A stretch of 64,000 nt of DNA from CAIZGX01 sp046048875. GTDB lineage: Bacteria > Bacteroidota > Bacteroidia > Flavobacteriales_D > Sanyastnellaceae. Within the stretch, counting starts at the first letter, position 1, and each line of letters begins with the position of its first letter. Location of the stretch: NCBI GenBank assembly GCA_046048875.1, contig JBJOFG010000014.1, positions 310,001-374,000 of the forward strand, in the 5' to 3' direction. Positions 59,054 to 64,000 of this stretch are shown in pieces. The position numbers and the translations under genes were made by a program. Under the pieces are notes generated by a model, which had not been told where the DNA came from, made no database searches, and worked only from the letters and a program-made list of their open reading frames with translations.

Positions 59054-60966
59054 TTCCCAATCTGTTTGAATTGTGAAGTGAAGGTTCTTAAATCCTTCCA
59101 CCACGAATAATCTTTTGCGTAGATGGCGTTCATTTGTTGGACGCCATCTTCGTTTAGAACAGCGGCGTTCTTATTTGGAGTGAGAATACCCGATTTTATT
59201 TTTGGAAGTTGACTGGTGAATTCCGCATTTACCTTTCCGTATCCCACCCACGATTTCTTTCCGAATAAAACGTTCAGTGCATTGCTAAAAGCAGACAACG
59301 GTTTCGATATGAAAAAAAAGCAAGGGAAAAGCATGAGGGTGAACAAAGCGCTTACAACATCGAATGCGCGCTTTTGACGTTTGTTCAGTGTGTTTGAAAT
59401 GGAATTAACGGTAACGAAGAAACCTTCTGTCGCACTTTGAATGTGCTGACTGCCAATGATGAAAAGACTTTCAGGCGGAGCGATTTTAAATTCCAGTTGC
59501 AAGGAAGAGAGATTTCCCATCTCTGAAATAATCTCACTGCTCGTTAAATCTTTCGCGCAGAAAATGACTTCTTGAATTTTCTGAATGCGCACATATTCCA
59601 ACAAGGAAATGCTGTTCGCTTTCTCAGCAACCACTTGCTCGAAAGAAGCAATGGGATAATCTATTTGATGAAGAAAGGTTTGCACACGTGCGCCTTCTTC
59701 TTCTGAACCGATGAGTAAAATTCTTTTCTTCGGATTGCCTTGCCAATTCCATTTTCCCGAAATGAATTTGCTGAAAAGCGCATGAATGAGCGGCAACGAA
59801 ACCAAGGCGAACAGCGCGCTGAGCAAGATAACTATTCGTGAAAAGCGAATGGTTTCTGGTAGCAAGGAATAAATGAGCAGTGTAATAACTGAAACCATAA
59901 GCACGGGCTTAAGCGTGCGTTGCGGAAAGACGGGTTTGTCGTAAGCGCCGTTCAACCAATTACCAATTAATGTAAAGGCTGTAATGACGCAGGCCGTTAC
60001 CAGCATGAGAAATGAATCGAAGTTTTTCGATTGCCATTGCGAATAGTGATCGGCGAAGGTGTATATGCCTAGGCTTAAAACTGTAGCGTCTGCAAGGGGC
60101 AAAAGGCTCGATGAAATGACGCGCGATACAATGGAAACGGAAGCACGCATCCACACCGCCATTTGAATGAAGAAGGAAAACCATTTGGCATGCGAAGCCG
60201 AAAAATGCTTGCGCGCAAAAATGATCATGGCGTTGTAAAATACGTAGACGTAATTCAAGCTGCCTTTCTTCGTGCTTTCACCTTTGTAGTGAATAATGCT
60301 TGTTTCCGGAAAATAATAGTTCTTCCATCCGCCTTGAATAATCCGCCAGCTCAAGTCAATGTCTTCTCCGTACATGAAGAACGCTTCGTCTAACAATCCC
60401 ACTTGATCCAACGCTTTCTTGCGCATGAACATGAACGCGCCGGCTAGAATTTCAATCTCGCAGGTTTCATCGTAACTGAGGTGACCTAAATAGTAACGGT
60501 TGAATTTTTTGCTTTTTGGAAACAACTTTGAAATTCCAAAAATCTTATAGAAGCTTGTTTCGGGAGTTGGCAATCCTCGTTTCGATTCAGGAAGAAGTAT
60601 TCCTTTTCCGTCGACCATGGTAACGCCCAATCCGCCTGCATTTGGATGTGCATCCATAAAAGCAAGAACCTTTGAAAAGGTGTCTTCTTTGACAACAGTA
60701 TCTGGATTCAACAACAAGATGTATTCACCTTGGGCAATGCGCATACCTTGATTGTTGGCCTTCGAAAAACCAGTGTTGTCTTTATTGGCAATGAGATTCA
60801 CCCAAGGGAATTTTTCTTCCACCATTTCGTTTGAACCGTCAACGCTGTTGTTGTCAACAACAATGACTTCACCTGCAATGCCACGCATAGCGGCATGCAC
60901 AGAAGTTAGGCATTGCTCAAGGAAATACTTGACGTTGTAGTTGACAATGATGACGGTCAGGCGCAT
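59050..60966 (-). CDS. GT2 glycosyltransferase fused to a sugar-transferase-like membrane region
   Basis: The 638-aa protein has an N-terminal GT2 domain (about 1-255: VIIVNYNVKYFLEQCL, DNNSVDGS, LLNPDTVV, GEDIDLSWRI), then four or so membrane spans (about 270-400), a nucleotide-binding-like domain (KRILLIGSEEEG, about 415-520) and a tail starting KRAFDVVSALFTLML (about 530). The second half resembles WcaJ-type polyprenyl-phosphate sugar transferases. However, the tail is short (about 110 residues) and the catalytic Asp-Glu segment is not visible. The C-terminal part may be only an anchor. Confidence 0.82.
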   Translation of the reverse strand: MRLTVIIVNYNVKYFLEQCLTSVHAAMRGIAGEVIVVDNNSVDGSNEMVEEKFPWVNLIANKDNTGFSKANNQGMRIAQGEYILLLNPDTVVKEDTFSKVLAFMDAHPNAGGLGVTMVDGKGILLPESKRGLPTPETSFYKIFGISKLFPKSKKFNRYYLGHLSYDETCEIEILAGAFMFMRKKALDQVGLLDEAFFMYGEDIDLSWRIIQGGWKNYYFPETSIIHYKGESTKKGSLNYVYVFYNAMIIFARKHFSASHAKWFSFFIQMAVWMRASVSIVSRVISSSLLPLADATVLSLGIYTFADHYSQWQSKNFDSFLMLVTACVITAFTLIGNWLNGAYDKPVFPQRTLKPVLMVSVITLLIYSLLPETIRFSRIVILLSALFALVSLPLIHALFSKFISGKWNWQGNPKKRILLIGSEEEGARVQTFLHQIDYPIASFEQVVAEKANSISLLEYVRIQKIQEVIFCAKDLTSSEIISEMGNLSSLQLEFKIAPPESLFIIGSQHIQSATEGFFVTVNSISNTLNKRQKRAFDVVSALFTLMLFPCFFFISKPLSAFSNALNVLFGKKSWVGYGKVNAEFTSQLPKIKSGILTPNKNAAVLNEDGVQQMNAIYAKDYSWWKDLRTFTSQFKQIGN

Positions 60967-60984
60967 GTTGCGAAGATACGTTAT

Positions 60985-61599
60985 CTAGCTATTCGCTTTG
61001 CCGTAGGGAACACGTTGTTGAAGACTTCGTCCCAAGGTAATCTCATCGGTGTATTCCAATTCAGCACCCACCGCAATGCCTCGAGCGATAGAGGTAATGG
61101 TAATCGGAAGGGCAGCCAGTTTTTTCGAAATGTAAAACGCTGTTGTTTCTCCTTCCATGGTTGCGTTAAACGCGAAGATGATTTCAGAGACTTGATCACG
61201 TTCGCAACGTTCCACCAGGCTCTGAACGGTCAGGTCTGAAGGACCAATGCCGTCCATGGGGGAGATTAATCCGCCCAACACATGGTACAAGCCGTGAAAT
61301 TGTGAAGTGCCTTCAACAGCCATGACATCGCGAATGTCGGCCACCACACAAAGTGTTTGCTTGTCTCTTCGGTCGTTGGCGCAAATGCCACAGAGTTTAT
61401 CGTCGGAAAGGTTATGACAATTCGAACAGAATTGAACATGTTGTTTCATGAGTTGAAAGGAAGAGGAGAAGCGTTCGACTTCTTCGTTGGATCTGCGCAA
61501 CAGATCAAGCACCAAGCGCAAAGCCGTCTTCCTACCGATACCCGGCAGAGAAGCCATTTGGTCAACGGCGGCTTCAATCCATTTCGAACTCGAATTCAT
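60985..61599 (-). CDS. recR: Recombination protein RecR
   Basis: 204 aa from MNSSSKWIEAAVDQM; the frame extends 26 codons further, but that part is not RecR-like. RecR joins RecFO in gap repair. Visible: an HhH motif LPGIGRKTALRL, a C4 zinc finger (CSNCHNL and CGIC), and a Toprim domain with CVVADIRDVMAVE and FAFNATMEGETTAFYI. It is divergent from the symporter gene, with 90 nt between starts. Confidence 0.95.
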   Translation of the reverse strand: MNSSSKWIEAAVDQMASLPGIGRKTALRLVLDLLRRSNEEVERFSSSFQLMKQHVQFCSNCHNLSDDKLCGICANDRRDKQTLCVVADIRDVMAVEGTSQFHGLYHVLGGLISPMDGIGPSDLTVQSLVERCERDQVSEIIFAFNATMEGETTAFYISKKLAALPITITSIARGIAVGAELEYTDEITLGRSLQQRVPYGKANS

Positions 61600-61689
61600 G
61601 ATAGCGAAATTACATGCTGTTGTTCGAAACCTTTTCAATAAACAAAAAGACTTTTCAAAAAAATGAATTAATTGCAAAGAAAAACACGC

Positions 61690-63171
61690 ATGTCTCCACT
61701 TGTAATTGCAACGGTTCTAATTGTCTATTTCATTGCCCTCTTCGCGGTGGCTGTGGTGACGTCCAAAAAAGCGGACAACGCCTCGTTCTTCAAAGCGAAT
61801 AAAAGCGCTTCCTGGATGTTGGTGGCCTTTGGAATGATTGGTACATCGTTATCGGGAGTAACCTTTGTCTCAGTACCTGGAACAGTTAGCGTTGCAGGCA
61901 TGCAGTACTTCACCATGGCGCTCGGATTTTTCGCGGGATACTTTGTCGTGGCGTACATGCTGTTGCCCTTGTATTACAAATTGAATTTGACTTCCATCTA
62001 CTCGTATTTAGAACAGCGCTTTGGTTCTCCGGCTTATGAACTCGGAGCTTTGTTTTTTATTCTATCTCGAACCGTTGGAGCTTCGTTGCGTTTGTTCCTC
62101 GTGGTGAATGTGATTCAGTTCTTAATTATGGATGCCCTCGGTGTTCCTTTCGCAGTGACTGCTGGAATTACCTTGCTCATGATCTTGGCTTACACTTACA
62201 ACGGCGGTGTGAAGACCATTGTGTGGACAGACACCCTTCAAACCTTTTTTATGTTGTCGGCCTTGGTTGGATGTGTGATTTATATTTTGAATCAGCTCGG
62301 CGGTTGGGATGCTGCTTGGAATGCAATTTCAAGTTCGAAGGCAACGAGCGGATTGGATCTGGCTTATGTGTTTAACGGCGATGTGTTACACAAGAAGTAT
62401 TTCTTGAAACAGTTTTTGGGCGGGGCATTCATAACGATTGCCATGACCGGATTGGATCAGGAGATGATGCAGAAGAACATCAGTGTTTCGAATTTGAAAG
62501 ACTCGCAGCGCAACATGATTTCCTTCAGCGCTGTTATGGTTGTTGTGGTTGGAATGTTTCTTTTTTTAGGGGCGTTGCTCTTCGTTTACATGCAGCAGTT
62601 TCAGTTGGAAAAACCGTATGTGGGCGATGCTATTTTTCCCACCATGGTTATGCAGCACATGCCTCCAATAATGGGGTTGTTGTTTATTGTCGGATTGGTG
62701 AGTGCGCTTTTCCCCTCGGCCGACGGGGCTATTACGGCATTGACGGCTTCTTTCTGTATTGACTTGTTGCGCTTTTCGAAAATGGAAAAGAGTGAAGAAG
62801 AGAAGGCGAAGATTCGCAAGCGCGTTCATCTTTCATTCACGGTCTTGTTCTTTTTTATTGTGTTGTATTTCCGTTGGTTGAATGAAAAGACCATCGTGGA
62901 TTTGCTCATGGACTTGGCGGGATACACCTACGGGCCTTTGCTCGGCTTGTTTGCATTCGGCATACTCACGAAGCGTGAGTTAATTGGCAGCAAGTGGAAT
63001 GTGGTGTTCATTTGTTTGCTCTCTCCCGTGCTGACTTATTTGCTTGCATTGAACAGTAAGGCGTGGTTTTACGGCTACGAAATGGGAGCAGAGAATCTTA
63101 TTGTGAATGGAGCAATTACCTTTTGCTTACTCTACTTGCGAGGCACCTTCCGTAAAGCGGATCTTGTGTAA
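61690..63171 (+). CDS. Sodium:solute symporter family protein
   Basis: 493 aa from the ATG at 61690; a TTG six codons upstream is also in frame. About 13 membrane spans of the LeuT-like SSS fold are present, with FGMIGTSLSGVTFVSVPG in span 1 and GLDQEMMQKN in the core. Substrates of relatives include sugars, sialic acid, proline and iodide; it cannot be assigned here. The last codons GAT-CTT-GTG-TAA lie within a family-B array unit. Confidence 0.9.
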   Translation: MSPLVIATVLIVYFIALFAVAVVTSKKADNASFFKANKSASWMLVAFGMIGTSLSGVTFVSVPGTVSVAGMQYFTMALGFFAGYFVVAYMLLPLYYKLNLTSIYSYLEQRFGSPAYELGALFFILSRTVGASLRLFLVVNVIQFLIMDALGVPFAVTAGITLLMILAYTYNGGVKTIVWTDTLQTFFMLSALVGCVIYILNQLGGWDAAWNAISSSKATSGLDLAYVFNGDVLHKKYFLKQFLGGAFITIAMTGLDQEMMQKNISVSNLKDSQRNMISFSAVMVVVVGMFLFLGALLFVYMQQFQLEKPYVGDAIFPTMVMQHMPPIMGLLFIVGLVSALFPSADGAITALTASFCIDLLRFSKMEKSEEEKAKIRKRVHLSFTVLFFFIVLYFRWLNEKTIVDLLMDLAGYTYGPLLGLFAFGILTKRELIGSKWNVVFICLLSPVLTYLLALNSKAWFYGYEMGAENLIVNGAITFCLLYLRGTFRKADLV

Positions 63172-63211
63172 CATCTTTCGAAGAATCTTGTGAAGCATCT
63201 TTCGCTAGAAT
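63162..63211 (-). repeat. Family-B micro-hairpin array, copy B4
   Basis: In plus orientation TCT spacers separate TGT-GTA-ACA (63165-63173), TTC-GAA-GAA (63177-63185), TGT-GAA-GCA (one wobble, 63189-63197) and TTC-GCTA-GAA (63201-63210). The symporter TAA stop is inside the first unit. It lies in the gap between the convergent symporter and paaD genes. Confidence 0.82.
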
Positions 63212-63226
63212 CTTCGACTTCGGCGA

Positions 63227-63715
63227 TCAGATACATTTAAAGTAATCAAACGGCTCTTCGCAGTCTTCGCATTTGTAGAGCGATTTGCAAGCGGTGCTTC
63301 CGAATTGCGAAATCATGGAAGTGTGCGAAGACTTGCAACGCGGGCAGCGCACATCGCGCAGTTTGCCCATGAGAAGGTTCTTATCTGCGCTGCCCTTTTG
63401 CGGCGGCGCAATACCATACGCTTCCAACTTCACACGTGCTTCTTCCGTCATCCAATCTGTTGTCCAGGCCGGAGAAAGAATCGTCTTTACATCGAAATCT
63501 TCAATGTGTTTTTCAACTAGAATTTCACGAACGTCTTGCTCAATGGCGTGCATGGCAGGACAACCAGAATACGTCGGAGTAATGAAGACAATCACTTTGT
63601 TTTCTTGAATCTGAACATCGCGCACAATGCCCATTTCAACCACATTCAAAACAGGAATCTCCGGATCTTCAACCTCTTTCAGAATTTCCCAAATGTCTTG
63701 AACGGTGTAATTCAT
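63227..63715 (-). CDS. paaD: Phenylacetyl-CoA epoxidase subunit PaaD
   Basis: About 162 aa from MNYTVQDIWEILKEV (63715), which lies 1 nt after the paaC stop; the longer frame runs into paaC. It has an N-terminal MIP18-like domain (EDPEIPVLNVVEMGIVRDV, TPTYSGCPAM) and a C-terminal zinc ribbon (CPRCKS and CEDCEEPF). PaaD helps mature the diiron epoxidase of phenylacetate breakdown. Confidence 0.92.
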   Translation of the reverse strand: MNYTVQDIWEILKEVEDPEIPVLNVVEMGIVRDVQIQENKVIVFITPTYSGCPAMHAIEQDVREILVEKHIEDFDVKTILSPAWTTDWMTEEARVKLEAYGIAPPQKGSADKNLLMGKLRDVRCPRCKSSHTSMISQFGSTACKSLYKCEDCEEPFDYFKCI

Positions 63716-63716
63716 T

Positions 63717-64000
63717 TTACCATTTTGAATTTGGATAAGTGCGCTGCAAGAATTGCATCTCACTTAATAAGTGTCCCAAATGCTCGGTGTGCTTTCCTTC
63801 ACGTCCGCCTTTGTGCATCCATCCTGAGACAGGCATCTGCAACGTAGCTTCGTTCAAAGTCGCTTGAACTTTTTCCATCCAGGTTTGATGAAGGCTTTCA
63901 ACATTCGGACAAATGCCGCTCGCTGAAAGTTCGGTGTCGTTTGCATTGGGAATAAACCATTCGCCGGTGTAACTCCAAATGTCGTTAACCGCTTTTTGAA
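63717..64000 (-). CDS. paaC: Phenylacetyl-CoA epoxidase subunit PaaC (partial, cut by the right edge)
   Basis: 93 C-terminal residues are visible, ending in the family signature MHKGGREGKHTEHLGHLL and SEMQFLQRTYPNSKW. PaaC is the structural ferritin-like subunit that partners PaaA in the epoxidase. TAA, one A, then the paaD ATG shows the usual paaC-paaD order. paaA and paaB are expected to the right of the window. Confidence 0.9.
   Translation of the reverse strand, partial: QKAVNDIWSYTGEWFIPNANDTELSASGICPNVESLHQTWMEKVQATLNEATLQMPVSGWMHKGGREGKHTEHLGHLLSEMQFLQRTYPNSKW

Overview
The window looks like a chromosomal segment of a Flavobacteriales-type member of the Bacteroidota. Evidence: type IX secretion (T9SS) C-terminal sorting domains on two surface proteins, PD40/TPR envelope proteins, LxxC lipoproteins, near absence of Shine-Dalgarno sites, Bacteroidota-type promoters (TTTG, then TAnnTTTG or TAnnTTCG), and Bacteroidota variants of XseA, MurQ and PyrE. 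The genus cannot be fixed from the sequence. The genome is compact: neighbours often overlap by 1-29 nt.

Layout. 1-3150: left-edge P-loop ATPase, xseAB, a DsbA/FrnE-like oxidoreductase. 3162-8685: GH3 glycosidase and two paralogous lipoproteins flanking a nitroreductase. 8686-9195: a tRNA-Pro/tRNA-Arg block with several hairpin terminators and a duplicated tRNA tail. 9225-18217: T9SS-exported CotH protein, two tandem-Usp proteins, and an HD / REC-cyclase / hybrid histidine kinase group. 18257-28089: clpB, then the leftward run pyrE-SRPBCC-fadD-PAP2-crcB, a Nudix hydrolase, and recJ-thiL. 28179-47508: Cys-rich lipoprotein, acyl-CoA dehydrogenase, orphan membrane protein plus MDR reductase, kup, ABC-F, elaA plus an O-antigen-ligase-like protein, a 2-oxoacid dehydrogenase E2, a PD40 protein, a DEDDh exonuclease, a glycosyltransferase, recA and an M42 peptidase. 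47550-55150: a more variable stretch with mnmD-like and methyltransferase genes, a T9SS surface protein, a Fic protein and an AT-rich zinc-ribbon/nuclease protein. 55150-64000: murQ operon, second PD40 protein, a GT2/sugar-transferase-like fusion, recR, a sodium:solute symporter, and paaD-paaC.

The most unusual signal is not a protein. Two families of micro-hairpin arrays are scattered through the window. Family A (three copies, 48219-52949) is a chain of tiny 3-4 bp stem-loops separated by GAAT on the left arm and by ATTC on the right arm. The stems change between units while pairing is kept. Family B (four copies: 2422, 6400, 21031, 63162) is a 12-nt-period chain in which AGA alternates with a 9-nt hairpin of 3-bp stem. 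Arrays sit at gene ends, contain the stop codons of xseB, the symporter and mnmD, and one is translated inside a lipoprotein. I know of no named element that matches them.

No CRISPR array, rRNA, prophage, integrase or complete insertion sequence was seen.
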